Positions 51,943-61,525 of a stretch of DNA of 64,000 nt are shown piece by piece. Each line of letters opens with the position of its first letter. Positions within the stretch are counted from its first letter, which is position 1. Source of the stretch: Maridesulfovibrio sp. (GTDB taxonomy: Bacteria > Desulfobacterota > Desulfovibrionia > Desulfovibrionales > Desulfovibrionaceae); assembly GCF_963667685.1 (NCBI RefSeq), contig NZ_OY763931.1, positions 1,069,501 through 1,133,500 on the forward strand. The letters run 5' to 3'. The notes beneath the pieces are model-generated. The model was given only the letters and a program-made list of their open reading frames with translations, was not told the DNA's origin and ran no database searches. Both the position numbers and the translations under genes were made by a program.

Positions 51943-52332
51943 CTATACATAACCCTTATATTTCATATCCTGCTCCAAAACATGCCGTAATATCCAATTG
52001 AAAACAAACTTATCAACACGGTCTACATTTATTGGTATTCCGTTATATAATTTAAATATGATCTTTTCTACTGCTGAAAGAATATTCTTATGTTCTACAG
52101 CATGCTCTTGAAAATACGGATAACCATTTTCTTCAATCATATTCTCTTCAACTGCAAAATGCATATGGCAATAATCAAGCAACTCTCTTACAACCATTAA
52201 ATATTTAACATCAGATTTATCACTAGACTCAACACATCTTGTTAAAATATCGAATAAAACCTTATGGTGATTATCTAAGATATCATTGCCTACCGAACAT
52301 TTTATATCCCAAATACAATTATCAAGCAGCAC
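51943..52332 (-). CDS. Bacteriohemerythrin
   Basis: 129 residues, four-helix diiron protein. Ligands in order: NHHKVLFD, CHMHFAVEENMI (HxxxE), FQEHAVEHKNIL (HxxxH), and WILRHVLEQD. Begins with GTG, with AAGGAG five bases upstream. O2-binding proteins of this type signal or buffer oxygen in anaerobes. It ends an operon with two HD-GYP-like genes; the gap to the upstream gene is two bases. Confidence 0.92.
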   Translation of the reverse strand: MLLDNCIWDIKCSVGNDILDNHHKVLFDILTRCVESSDKSDVKYLMVVRELLDYCHMHFAVEENMIEENGYPYFQEHAVEHKNILSAVEKIIFKLYNGIPINVDRVDKFVFNWILRHVLEQDMKYKGYV

Positions 52333-52334
52333 AG

Positions 52335-53582
52335 TTACTCCTTGGGTTTATCTTTTACTTCAGCATAATAACCAATTTTTGTTTTTGGTGATAAATATTT
52401 TAACTGATCAGCAGTCAAATCTTTCGGTGCCAGAACCCTTTCAACTTTTGAATCAATGTCTGTGCCGAGCTTAATAATCATTGCTTCATTCTTCGGAACG
52501 TTCAAATCACATAACACAACTTCAGGCAGCAAGGGATTTTCACCAATGCTGACAACCATTGCAATTTCTCCGGAATCGAGTTCACAAATTGAACCCGGCG
52601 GATATACACCCAGCATTCTAATAAAATGGCCAAGCACGTTATTATCAAACATCCCACTATAAACTTTGTACATATAGGCAAGCGCCTTGTGGGGAGTTAA
52701 GCTTTTATTTACATCTCTATTATTGATTAGATTGTCATAAACATTAACAACAGTAACAATCTTTGCAATAACTGACTTTGAGTTATAATCTACGCTTGAA
52801 GGATAACTGCCTTTACCATTAATAACATGATGATGATAAATAGCCTTCATAACATCACGATGAACATCTTTTAATGTCGATAAAATTTCTACGCCGTAAA
52901 ATGTATGCATTTTTATAAGCTCCAGTTCTGCTTTTGTCTTTGAACCAGACTTATATAAGACTTTTTTAGGAATCTTTGATTTACCTATATCATGCATTAA
53001 GGCTCCAAGAGAAAGATTCCGCATATCAACAGCATCAATGCCAAGCTCACTACCCAGCATACAAGAAAGGATAGCAACATTAAGTGAATGGTAATACAAA
53101 GCTGTATCATCACTAGAGGACAAATTTATTAGATTCAGAGTAGTTTCAGCATCACTAAGAAAAAAATCAGCGAATTCATTAGCCATCTGCTCCGCTTCCT
53201 CACAAAAAGAAATCTGACCTTTCAAAATGCCTTGCATTATTTGGTCTGCCTTTTCAGCCGAAGCAATAAATTTTTTCTCAGTCTTTATGAATGCTTCTTT
53301 TCTTTTCCGCAAAGCAATCGACCGCTCTTTCTTGATCTTAGTACTTTGTTCCCCGGAAGTTTTTGGAACATTTGATGTACTATCTTCGATCAACGGCTCT
53401 GCAGAACTTAGCGCAGCATCATAATAAACATATTCACAACCGATACCCTGAATATCATATATTTCGTTATTACTTTTTATTTTAAAGTTTGACCTGAAAA
53501 ATGGATGTTTAAACCACGGAATATCCTTAAGATAAATATGAAGGCCGACTTTCAGCCTTTTTACTGATATTTTCTTAAGCAT
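52335..53582 (-). CDS. DUF3391/HD-GYP domain protein with altered GYP motif
   Basis: 415 residues. N-terminal DUF3391 (KISVKRLKVGLHIYL, WFKHPFFRSNF), a coiled coil, then HD-GYP (about 150-350). The metal ligands are kept: LMHDIGKSKIPK, HTFYGVEIL, YHHHVINGKGSYP, VVNVYDNL. The hallmark HHExxxGxGYP is changed to HHHVINGKGSYP: the Glu is His and GYP is SYP. c-di-GMP phosphodiesterase activity is therefore uncertain. Overlaps the upstream gene by eight bases. Confidence 0.88.
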   Translation of the reverse strand: MLKKISVKRLKVGLHIYLKDIPWFKHPFFRSNFKIKSNNEIYDIQGIGCEYVYYDAALSSAEPLIEDSTSNVPKTSGEQSTKIKKERSIALRKRKEAFIKTEKKFIASAEKADQIMQGILKGQISFCEEAEQMANEFADFFLSDAETTLNLINLSSSDDTALYYHSLNVAILSCMLGSELGIDAVDMRNLSLGALMHDIGKSKIPKKVLYKSGSKTKAELELIKMHTFYGVEILSTLKDVHRDVMKAIYHHHVINGKGSYPSSVDYNSKSVIAKIVTVVNVYDNLINNRDVNKSLTPHKALAYMYKVYSGMFDNNVLGHFIRMLGVYPPGSICELDSGEIAMVVSIGENPLLPEVVLCDLNVPKNEAMIIKLGTDIDSKVERVLAPKDLTADQLKYLSPKTKIGYYAEVKDKPKE

Positions 53583-54738
53583 TCTCTATGCCCCCAGAGG
53601 CAATCTTTTCTTCAATAAGCACAGGTTCTGTAATATCTAGAATATCTTTCGCATGTCTGTGAATATAATCAAGATTACTGTCACTTAACACTTGTCCTAT
53701 TTTAGCAATCAACACTTTCTTACCATTCATATTACCATACAAATCCTGAGCCATGACCATGCCTTTCTGTAATCCTAGTGGATAAATCTCTCTTTTGAAG
53801 ATAGCGGCATCGCCCAGAGACTTGATAAAGGTATCCAACAGTTCTTCATCATACCACCCGGTTCGGCTTTTCATAATGAAAAGACATTCACCCGTACTTT
53901 TACCTTTTTCTGTTAGGCAATAATAATCAAACAAAATGCGGAGCAATCTTGATGCATAGGGAATTGAAGCACCTTTAACATCGTCCTTAGGGTACCCTTT
54001 ACCGTTATACCGCTTATTGATATATAAAATTTTTTTGAAGGAACTAGAATCTATATTTGAGAGTAGAGCACTATCATTATCTATAATCTTTTCTATCTGC
54101 CCAACTAATGTAGCAACAGTCTTCTTATGTCTATGCTCAACAGACATCAAATCATCAACTAAATCATCATCAATGGAAGTTACAGTAATTAAATACAATG
54201 CAAAAAGATCATATATATAATCAACATTACAATCTAGATATGGCTTAATTTTAGATAAACATTCTCCAACTTTAGTATAGCACCTATACATCAAAACATT
54301 TTTTGTTGAATATGCTTCTAAAACTGCATGTACAACTCTAAAATTAATTTTTTTTTCTTCTTCTAATCTTACATTCTCATCTATAACAGAATCAATTGCT
54401 TCCAATATATTTTTTTTACTGCATGGCTTTGTTAAAATATTACTAACACAACTATAACTAAAACATTCTTTTAAATTCTGATCATCAAACTTAGCTAATA
54501 AAATTAGTACAGATTTTCTAGGAATATCAAAGCAATCCAGACTTTTTAATAAGTTATCAACATCATCGAACTCTGAGCCTTCAACAATCACAACGGAATA
54601 TGGGCGCTGCCGTAAGCAAGACTCAACTTCGCCCGGATCTGCGTTGCTCAGAGTTACCGTAAACTTGCTTTTCACTAAGTCTGACAGCGCATTAGCAACA
54701 GTACGGTTATTTGAAATGATTAACAAACCACCCTCCAT
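53575..54738 (-). CDS. Pseudo-receiver / degenerate HD-GYP protein
   Basis: 387 residues. N-terminal REC-like fold (GLLIISNNRTVANALSDLV) in which the phosphoacceptor strand reads SVVIVEGSEF, Glu instead of Asp; the switch Lys is kept (NILTKPCS). The rest resembles an HD-GYP domain with the GYP loop (INKRYNGKGYPKDDVKG, IPYASRLLRILFDYYCL) but no HD or HH metal ligands. Hence neither phosphorylation nor phosphodiesterase activity is expected; a regulatory partner for the next protein is plausible. First gene of the operon. Confidence 0.8.
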   Translation of the reverse strand: MEGGLLIISNNRTVANALSDLVKSKFTVTLSNADPGEVESCLRQRPYSVVIVEGSEFDDVDNLLKSLDCFDIPRKSVLILLAKFDDQNLKECFSYSCVSNILTKPCSKKNILEAIDSVIDENVRLEEEKKINFRVVHAVLEAYSTKNVLMYRCYTKVGECLSKIKPYLDCNVDYIYDLFALYLITVTSIDDDLVDDLMSVEHRHKKTVATLVGQIEKIIDNDSALLSNIDSSSFKKILYINKRYNGKGYPKDDVKGASIPYASRLLRILFDYYCLTEKGKSTGECLFIMKSRTGWYDEELLDTFIKSLGDAAIFKREIYPLGLQKGMVMAQDLYGNMNGKKVLIAKIGQVLSDSNLDYIHRHAKDILDITEPVLIEEKIASGGIENA

Positions 54739-54845
54739 TCAGAATTAGATACACAACAAAATAACTTTTATTATCTTATCTCTAAGCCTTTTTTTTTTGC
54801 AACTATTATTTTTATCTATCGATAATTTCTAAATAATATCATAAA

Positions 54846-54884
54846 ATAAAGGGTTAACCCATATTATGGGTTAACCCTTTTTAC
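54846..54884 (-). terminator. Terminator of the formate/hydrogenase operon
   Basis: AAAGGGTTAACCCA / TGGGTTAACCCTTT, perfect 14-bp stem with a five-base loop and T/A flanks, between hydG and the HD-GYP operon. Confidence 0.9.
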
Positions 54885-55006
54885 AAAACAAAACCAATAT
54901 TAATCGCTATCAGATTTACTCAAATTCAGCTGTGCAGATGCCTGCCCCTCACGCGCAACATTCATCCGAGAACATACTGCATTATGCCAATATAATTAAA
55001 ATTGGA

Positions 55007-56416
55007 TTAGAAATACAAATCACGTTCTCCATGCTCAATGCGACTGAGCCTGTCGGAAACACTATCCCTGAGTTGCGTAGAAATACGATCCAATTCGCTT
55101 TCTATAAAAGTGCAACCTTTTGTCCTTGTCTCAGAGTGCGCATAATCCAGCAGATATTCCTTGAAAGTCAGCAGGGCATTAGGATGACAGAATTTTTGGA
55201 TAAATCCTTTTTTAGCCAGATTCATGAAATCCTCTCCAGTTCTACCTGCACGATAACAGGCAGTGCACCAGGATGGAACATAACCATGCCCCACTATTTC
55301 AGTTATGACTTCTTCCAGATTACGGTTATCCCCGATGCAGAACTGCTGCACATCCGGGCGGTCATAATCAGGATCACTATATGCACCCGGGTATGTTCGC
55401 GATCCGGCACTGAGCTGAGAGACACCGCAATCGAGTAACTCGCGCCGCATGTTCCTGCCCTCGCGCGTGCTGAGAATCAAGCCGGTATAAGGGACTGAAA
55501 GCCGAAGGACCGCAACCAGTCTTTTAAACTGGCCATCCGTAATCGGGTAAGGCGGGTTAAAAGCAATATCTGCATTCAAGGCCGGCTCAAGTCTTGGAAA
55601 TGACAGTGTGTGCGGACCTACCCCAAATCTGGATTCCAGTTCAGCAGCATGGGAAAGCATGGCTATAGTATCAAAACGATAATCATAAAGCCCCAACAGA
55701 GTTCCCATTCCTACATCATCTATACCCGCTTCCATAGCCCTGTGCATAGCATGCAACCGCCAAAGGATATCTTTCTTATGTCCGCCGGGATGGAGCTCAG
55801 CGTATGTTTTGCGGTGATATGTTTCCTGAAAACACTGGTAGGTGCCTATTCCGACTTCATGCAATTTGCGGAATCCAGCAGTATCAAGCGGAGCACAATT
55901 AATATTCACCCGCCTGATCTCACCGCTTTTTTCTGAAACTGTGTCGTAGACTGTGCGCACTGTCTCTGCAATCCAGTCAGCACCGAATTTTGGATGCTCT
56001 CCATAAACAAGCAGCAACCGTTTATGCCCCTGATTTTCTAACGCTAACACTTCTTGCTGAAGTTCTTCAGCAGTGAGTGTGCGACGCTGAAGCTCTTTGT
56101 TTGAAGCCTTAAATCCGCAATAAGCACAACGGTTGCCGCACTCATTTGTTACATATAAAGGAGCAAACAGGACCATGCGATTCCCATAAATTCCCTGCTT
56201 AACCTTACGTGCAGTCTCAAAAATAGCTTCATTCAACTCTGGATCTTCAACCTGCAAAAGTACTGCTGTTTCCTCAAGAGACAGCCCTTTCAATTCTGAA
56301 GCCTTATCCAGAATATCCATAATCCGTGAAGAGTCAGCATTGGCAGCCGAATTTACGGTAGCCCATACTTTTTCTTCATCAATAAAATTCACTAATCCTG
56401 TGCTGTCCGGCTTCAT
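55007..56416 (-). CDS. hydG: [FeFe] hydrogenase H-cluster maturase HydG
   Basis: 469 residues. Radical SAM motif CGNRCAYC (CxxxCxxC), GDHPKF-like YGEHPKFG, and the C-terminal cluster motif CTACYRAGRTGEDFM with a third Cys 22 residues after the pair (Cx2Cx22C), diagnostic for HydG rather than ThiH. It cleaves tyrosine to supply CO and cyanide for the H-cluster. It is the last gene of the operon, 29 bases after the response regulator gene. HydE and HydF are not in the window and must be elsewhere. Confidence 0.95.
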   Translation of the reverse strand: MKPDSTGLVNFIDEEKVWATVNSAANADSSRIMDILDKASELKGLSLEETAVLLQVEDPELNEAIFETARKVKQGIYGNRMVLFAPLYVTNECGNRCAYCGFKASNKELQRRTLTAEELQQEVLALENQGHKRLLLVYGEHPKFGADWIAETVRTVYDTVSEKSGEIRRVNINCAPLDTAGFRKLHEVGIGTYQCFQETYHRKTYAELHPGGHKKDILWRLHAMHRAMEAGIDDVGMGTLLGLYDYRFDTIAMLSHAAELESRFGVGPHTLSFPRLEPALNADIAFNPPYPITDGQFKRLVAVLRLSVPYTGLILSTREGRNMRRELLDCGVSQLSAGSRTYPGAYSDPDYDRPDVQQFCIGDNRNLEEVITEIVGHGYVPSWCTACYRAGRTGEDFMNLAKKGFIQKFCHPNALLTFKEYLLDYAHSETRTKGCTFIESELDRISTQLRDSVSDRLSRIEHGERDLYF

Positions 56417-56445
56417 ATAGTCACCATATCCAATTTATACATAAT

Positions 56446-57900
56446 TTATTTGCCTTCTTTTTGCGTTCTGGAAGCCAAGCGGTAATATAACATGCGGATA
56501 GACATTCCCAATTGTGCCGCAGCCCTGGTTTTATTACCGCCTGTTGCTGCTAATGCTGCGTCTATATCTTTATCAGCAGGCCTTGATTTCCGCACTGCTC
56601 TAGTATTTGGAGCGGGTGCCACACTTTTTATGGTGGGATAACTTTTCTGCATTCCTTCAAGAAAACCGAAGATGTGATCAGGAAGCAGCTGCTTTGCATC
56701 ATGCATTACCGAAATCCATTCCATGGCATTTTTTAATTCCCGCACGTTTCCTGCCCACGGATGCCCTAAAAGGACTGAGGCTGCTTCGGGGCTGATCTCG
56801 GAAAAAGACTTGCCTCGTTTTTTCGCAAATGATTTCAAAAATAAAAGTGCCAGAGGCACAATATCATCACTGCGTTCCCGAAGTGGAGGGACAATTATAC
56901 TCCCTACCCGCAGACGGTAATAGAGATCACTACGAAAAAGCCCCTCGTTAATTCTTTCAGTAAGGTCAAGATTGGTTGCCGCAATAATCCGGATATCCGC
57001 TTCGACTTTACTTAAACCGCCAACGCGATAAAAAGTCTTGGTTTCAATTACCCGCAATAGTTTAGCCTGCAACTCAACCGGGATCTCACCGATTTCATCC
57101 AGAAAAAGAGTTCCACCCTTGGCCAGATCAATCTTACCCCGCGCGCCGCGGGTAACACTGCCGGTGAAAGCTCCGGCCTCATAGCCGAACAACTCACTTT
57201 CAAACAGGTTTGCCGGAATAGCCGCGCAGTTTATATCCACAAACGGCCTCCGTGAACGGGAATTGTCTTCGCCGTAATGGATAAGCTTCGCGATGATATC
57301 CTTGCCGACTCCGGTTTCCCCCTGAATAAGCACGGGAAGCTCCCGGTCATCATGATATAAACGGGCCTGACTCACTACGTCCCACATGGTTTGGGAAAAA
57401 ATACCGATGTTATCCAGCCCGGCCTGCTGGGAAAGCATTTCGCGCAATTGCTCCAATTCGGCACGGACTTCACTGGTTGCCTTAGCTACAACTTCATCAA
57501 AGCGCTCAGTCAGCTTTACATTTTCCCGCAAAAGGGATTGGTGCTCGGCAACACGTTCCAGAACAGCGCCCAGTTCTTCAAGATTGATAGGCTTGGTCAG
57601 GTAGTCATAGGCCCCTGCCCTTAAAGCTCCTATAGCCAGTTCAAGATCAGCATGCCCGGTGTAAAGGACGACATCTGGAGTTATGGCAAAATCCTCACTC
57701 TTAATATCGCGGACCAGCTCGATTCCCGTTCTGCCAGGCATTTGTATATCCGAAAGAACCATTTCAAAATCATGGTTGCGGCAGACATTAAGAGCGGAAA
57801 CGGCCTCCGAACACGGAGAGACCGCATGTCCAAGTAAAGTAAGGTATTCGGCGAGGGAGTCGCGTGTAGGTGCGTCATCATCAACCAGTAAAATGCGCAT
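56446..57900 (-). CDS. Sigma-54 dependent response regulator (NtrC type)
   Basis: 484 residues. REC (1-125) with DDDAPTRDSL, phosphoacceptor in MVLSDIQMPG and LTKPI; AAA+ domain (about 170-400) with Walker A GETGVGKD, the sigma-54 contact loop GAFTGS, Walker B GGTLFLDEIGE and the sensor LRVGSIIVPPLRER; C-terminal Fis-type HTH (ALAATGGNKTRAAAQLGMSIRMLYYRL). It lies between the kinase and hydG genes; the fdhF upstream region carries matching promoter and palindromes. Confidence 0.95.
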   Translation of the reverse strand: MRILLVDDDAPTRDSLAEYLTLLGHAVSPCSEAVSALNVCRNHDFEMVLSDIQMPGRTGIELVRDIKSEDFAITPDVVLYTGHADLELAIGALRAGAYDYLTKPINLEELGAVLERVAEHQSLLRENVKLTERFDEVVAKATSEVRAELEQLREMLSQQAGLDNIGIFSQTMWDVVSQARLYHDDRELPVLIQGETGVGKDIIAKLIHYGEDNSRSRRPFVDINCAAIPANLFESELFGYEAGAFTGSVTRGARGKIDLAKGGTLFLDEIGEIPVELQAKLLRVIETKTFYRVGGLSKVEADIRIIAATNLDLTERINEGLFRSDLYYRLRVGSIIVPPLRERSDDIVPLALLFLKSFAKKRGKSFSEISPEAASVLLGHPWAGNVRELKNAMEWISVMHDAKQLLPDHIFGFLEGMQKSYPTIKSVAPAPNTRAVRKSRPADKDIDAALAATGGNKTRAAAQLGMSIRMLYYRLASRTQKEGK

Positions 57901-57905
57901 ATCCT

Positions 57906-59042
57906 TTATATTCCCCCTGTATCGACAACTGGAAGTACTACACGCAGCAAAGCTCCGCCTTCAGGACGGTTTTCAGCACGGACATATCCACCTGCCGATT
58001 GCACTATCGTACGCACAATGGATAGCCCCAATCCCATGGAACTGCCCGGTGATTTCGTGGAAAAAAAGGGTTCAAACAATTCATCGGCCAATTTCGGATC
58101 AAATCCCGGGCCGTTATCAGCCACACATAACTCAACTGAATCCGCATCCCGCAACGCAACCCTGATTGAGATAGTCTTATGGGATTCATCGTAATCATCG
58201 AGAGCCTGCATTGCGTTGGCAAGAAGATTCATAAGCAGTTCTTCAAAACGGATACATGTTCCACGCACAAACTTGATTTCAGACGAAACGGATACGTCCA
58301 GTTTTATCCCGCGTGCAATCATCTGAGCACTCAACAAGGATAAGGCCGACTGAACAGCATTACCAAGATTGCACAGCTCACCGGAAACATTCTGGTTATT
58401 GCGTAAATGTTCGCGCAAATGGTTGACAATGGAGTCAATGCGATCCACCTGTTCGGACATTTTCTGCAACATTCGCACGACTTCTTTATTCGGAGTCTCC
58501 GAGCGATCTTCCAGTAACAATGCTGAAGCGGAAAGTAGACGTATGGCGTTTAATGGCTGGTTGATCTCATGCGCAATTCCTCCGCCGATGACAGCAAAGG
58601 TTGTGACCCTGCTGGCCCGTTCCATTGCTGACCGGGCCTCAGCAAGCGTAGCTTCAGCTTTCCGCTGTTCCGTAACGTCACGCCCTACCGATTGATACTC
58701 AACAACATTACCGTTGCCATCGAATAGTGCTCGCGTAACATACTGAACATAATGAACCCCACCGTTTTCATCTGTGTAACTAGGCTCGGTTATGACTTCC
58801 GGGTTATCAGGAGAGAGTGAAAATACCTGCCGCACAATATCCTCACGCTCTTCAGGAGCGAGAAGTTCCTGAAAATTAGAAGCGAGAAGCCCTTCTTCAC
58901 TCATACCGTAAAATCGGCAGAAGGCACGGTTCACAAAAGTCAGTCTACCGTCAGGCTGAAAACGGCGGATAAGCTCTGTCTGGTCCTCGACCACTGACCG
59001 GTATATGGAATCTTTTTCAAAAACCATCTTAATTTCCGTCAT
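57906..59042 (-). CDS. PAS-domain sensor histidine kinase (cytosolic)
   Basis: 378 residues, no TM. PAS domain (about 10-135: DSIYRSVVEDQTELIRRFQPDG and VEYQSVGRDVTEQ), H box FAVIGGGIAHEINQPLNAI with an intact His, and a HATPase_c domain (NLLANAMQAL, VADNGPGFD, LFEPFFSTK, MGLGLSIVRTIV). Partner of the regulator encoded five bases downstream. It overlaps the ferredoxin gene by 14 bases. The PAS ligand is unknown. Confidence 0.93.
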   Translation of the reverse strand: MTEIKMVFEKDSIYRSVVEDQTELIRRFQPDGRLTFVNRAFCRFYGMSEEGLLASNFQELLAPEEREDIVRQVFSLSPDNPEVITEPSYTDENGGVHYVQYVTRALFDGNGNVVEYQSVGRDVTEQRKAEATLAEARSAMERASRVTTFAVIGGGIAHEINQPLNAIRLLSASALLLEDRSETPNKEVVRMLQKMSEQVDRIDSIVNHLREHLRNNQNVSGELCNLGNAVQSALSLLSAQMIARGIKLDVSVSSEIKFVRGTCIRFEELLMNLLANAMQALDDYDESHKTISIRVALRDADSVELCVADNGPGFDPKLADELFEPFFSTKSPGSSMGLGLSIVRTIVQSAGGYVRAENRPEGGALLRVVLPVVDTGGI

Positions 59043-59544
59043 AAACCATGAGCCGTGCGGTTTCCCGACGTTTAGAAACAGATAATTTCTTCAGTGACTC
59101 GTTTGAGAAGACACTCAATGCTCCCGCCGGACAAACGCTGACACAGGCTGGTTTATCGCGATACCCGGAACAAAGATCACACTTATGAGCCACAGGAGCT
59201 TCACTCTCCCAATTAACCATCCCCACCTGCATAGCTCCGAACGGACATGCCGCCAGACATGCCTTGCACCCGAAGCAGAGTTCGGCGTCTATTGCCACAG
59301 ACTTGCCGTCACAGCGAATAGCATCGACCGGACAGGCTTTAGCACAGGGAGCATCTTCGCACTGGCGACACTGGATAGGCGCGGTGACACCTGATTCACG
59401 AATCACTGAGATACGCGGGCTGAACGGCTGCCCCTGTTCCATGGCCTGCCCCATATCAGACTTCATATGGGCATCCACACAGGCTATTTCACAGGCCCGG
59501 CAACCAATACAACGGGAAGGAACAGCCAAGACAAAAGCATTCAT
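59029..59544 (-). CDS. HycB-like ferredoxin subunit (4x[4Fe-4S]), second copy
   Basis: 171 residues with four [4Fe-4S] motifs: CIGCRACEIAC, CRQCEDAPCAKAC, CFGCKACLAAC and CDLCSGYRDKPACVSVC. Electron-carrying subunits of this type join formate dehydrogenase to hydrogenase. It follows the hydrogenase gene by two bases. Similar in layout to the 196-aa ferredoxin encoded before the hydrogenase, so a duplication is likely. Confidence 0.92.
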   Translation of the reverse strand: MNAFVLAVPSRCIGCRACEIACVDAHMKSDMGQAMEQGQPFSPRISVIRESGVTAPIQCRQCEDAPCAKACPVDAIRCDGKSVAIDAELCFGCKACLAACPFGAMQVGMVNWESEAPVAHKCDLCSGYRDKPACVSVCPAGALSVFSNESLKKLSVSKRRETARLMVYDGN

Positions 59545-59546
59545 GC

Positions 59547-60935
59547 CTAATCTCCCCCGCCTTCAATGCAGTAGTGGGTATGTAAAAGCTCATGGGAACG
59601 ATGACCCAAAGGAGCTCCTAGAAAATTATCATAAAGAGCGACAACGGACTCATTTTTATGTGAAGCCCGAACAGGCAGCTCCTTGTCATGACGATGCAGA
59701 CCACCACGCCGCTTGGCTATAACACCGGCAGGATCAATTCCGGGCAGCAATTTCGGCTGTCCGCCCCCGGCGACACAACCACCGGGACAACACATGACTT
59801 CCATGAAATCAAAATCCGCTTTCCCGGCCCGTACATCTTCAAGAAGAACGGCAGCATTAGCGAGGCCGGAGACAATCACCGCACGTATGGTTTTACCGGC
59901 AACTTCAACTGTTGCCCTGCGAATCCCCTCTCCGGCAGGGGCAAAGTCCACCCCGCTCTCACAGACTTCTTTGCCGGTTGTAACGGCAATCGCGGTCCGG
60001 AGCGCGGCTTCCATAACTCCGCCTGTGGCGCCGAAAATGACCCCGGCACCAGAGTAAAGGCCCATAGGCACATCAAATTCCTCTTCGGGCATCTCGGCAA
60101 GGTTGAGTCCTTTGGCTTTAAGCATTGCCGCAAGCTCAGTCACTGTGAGTACAGCATCAACATCGGGATGCCCACTGGAACGCATTTCAGGGCGGGCGGC
60201 TTCATGCTTCTTGGCTGTGCAGGGCATAACCGCAACACTGGCGATAGATTCTGGTCCGATACCGGCTATCTCAGCTCCGTATGTCTTGAACAGTGCTCCC
60301 GCCATCTGCTGCGGAGATTTGCAACTGGAAAGGTGATCGGTCAGATCAGGCCATGCCGTTTCCATATAGCGCACCCAGCCGGGGCAACATGAGGTAAACA
60401 TCGGCAGGGGACCAGCGGATTCGATTCGCTCCAGCAGCTCAGAAGACTCTTCCATTATAGTCACATCCGCCGCAAAAACCGTATCGTAAACCGCATCAAA
60501 TCCAAGACGACGCAGGGAAGAAGCCAACTGTCCCGGAGTGAGTGTTCCCGGTGCAAGGCCGTACTCCTCAGCAATTGAGGTCCGCACTGCCGGGGCGCAC
60601 TGCACCATGGACATCTTTGAGGGGTCGCGCAAAAAACCGGTAACACGTGCGGTATCGTTGCGAAAATGTGCGGCAAAAAGCGGCGCGGGATCGGCTTTAT
60701 CCAACCCACGATCAGCGCGCATGGCCGGAAGATTCTCAGCCACATCGTCGAATGGAGACACAAATGCCGAACAAACCAGCACGCACTGCCCACAGATTAC
60801 ACATTTTGAAGTATCGATTTTCTGGGGTTCACCTTCAGCACCGCTGATGGCATAAACAGGACAGACTTCTGAGCAGCGGCGGCAGCCGGTGCAGATAGCG
60901 GGATCAATGGATACTACTTGAGATATTTTAGTCAT
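59547..60935 (-). CDS. [FeFe] hydrogenase catalytic subunit (short, ferredoxin-like N-terminus)
   Basis: 462 residues. Two [4Fe-4S] motifs at the N-terminus (CTGCRRCSEVC, CVICGQCVLVC), then the H-cluster domain: TSCCPGW (L1), MPCTAKKHEA (L2) and EVMCCPGGCVAGGGQP (L3), all cluster cysteines kept. The size and single N-terminal ferredoxin domain match cytosolic hydrogenases that work with a formate dehydrogenase (HydA2 of HDCR complexes). No signal peptide. Its ATG shares a base with the preceding stop (TAATG). Confidence 0.95.
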   Translation of the reverse strand: MTKISQVVSIDPAICTGCRRCSEVCPVYAISGAEGEPQKIDTSKCVICGQCVLVCSAFVSPFDDVAENLPAMRADRGLDKADPAPLFAAHFRNDTARVTGFLRDPSKMSMVQCAPAVRTSIAEEYGLAPGTLTPGQLASSLRRLGFDAVYDTVFAADVTIMEESSELLERIESAGPLPMFTSCCPGWVRYMETAWPDLTDHLSSCKSPQQMAGALFKTYGAEIAGIGPESIASVAVMPCTAKKHEAARPEMRSSGHPDVDAVLTVTELAAMLKAKGLNLAEMPEEEFDVPMGLYSGAGVIFGATGGVMEAALRTAIAVTTGKEVCESGVDFAPAGEGIRRATVEVAGKTIRAVIVSGLANAAVLLEDVRAGKADFDFMEVMCCPGGCVAGGGQPKLLPGIDPAGVIAKRRGGLHRHDKELPVRASHKNESVVALYDNFLGAPLGHRSHELLHTHYCIEGGGD

Positions 60936-61525
60936 TACAGTTCCTCACCCGCTCTTACTCCAACCCCGGCAAGGGCCAATGCAGCTTCAAGATTACGGCG
61001 TTTCTTCAATTTCATGGGGTCCACCAGAGTCAAAGCATCCTTCGGGCAAGCCTGCACACAGGCCGGTCCCTGTTCTCGCTCATGACAAAGATCACATTTG
61101 CTGGCTAAAAGAGCAGGCTCCACAATATATTTGTCCGGCTGTTGCGGATCGACTACCCGACGCAAAGCAGGACGGCCATTCTTCCAGATCTGAGCCATTT
61201 CCATCGCACCGACAGGACAGGCCGCAAGGCAGGTCTTGCAACCAACACAATGTTTTTCATCAACCAGAACACCTGAATCAGTGCGCTGGATCGCACCGTT
61301 AGGACAGACAGCGGCGCAAGGAGCATCTTCGCAATGCCTACAACCGACAGGAACACAAATTTCTTCTGCGCGGGTTAAATAAAGACGCGGAGAGAGTGTA
61401 CCCTGAAGGCTTCCCACGGAAACACCACCCTGAACATGAGCAGCAGCACAAGCAAGTTCACAGGCCCGGCAACCTACACATTTGGAGGCGCTGGCGAGGA
61501 TGAAAGGAGTTAAACGCGATGACAT
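60935..61525 (-). CDS. HycB-like ferredoxin subunit (4x[4Fe-4S]), first copy
   Basis: 196 residues, four [4Fe-4S] motifs (CVGCRACELAC, CRHCEDAPCAAVC, CVGCKTCLAAC, CDLCHEREQGPACVQAC). Longer than the second copy by an insert before the last motif (RRVVDPQQPDKYIVEPAL). Overlaps fdhF by 16 bases and the hydrogenase gene by one. Likely conducts electrons between FdhF and the hydrogenase. Confidence 0.92.
   Translation of the reverse strand: MSSRLTPFILASASKCVGCRACELACAAAHVQGGVSVGSLQGTLSPRLYLTRAEEICVPVGCRHCEDAPCAAVCPNGAIQRTDSGVLVDEKHCVGCKTCLAACPVGAMEMAQIWKNGRPALRRVVDPQQPDKYIVEPALLASKCDLCHEREQGPACVQACPKDALTLVDPMKLKKRRNLEAALALAGVGVRAGEEL

Noticed and set aside
54932-55438. 168-codon plus-strand ORF opposite hydG.
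   Set aside because: Antisense to the strongly supported HydG coding sequence, no ribosome site and no recognisable product; the same applies to the 181-codon frame at 19801-20346 opposite the NuoL-like gene.
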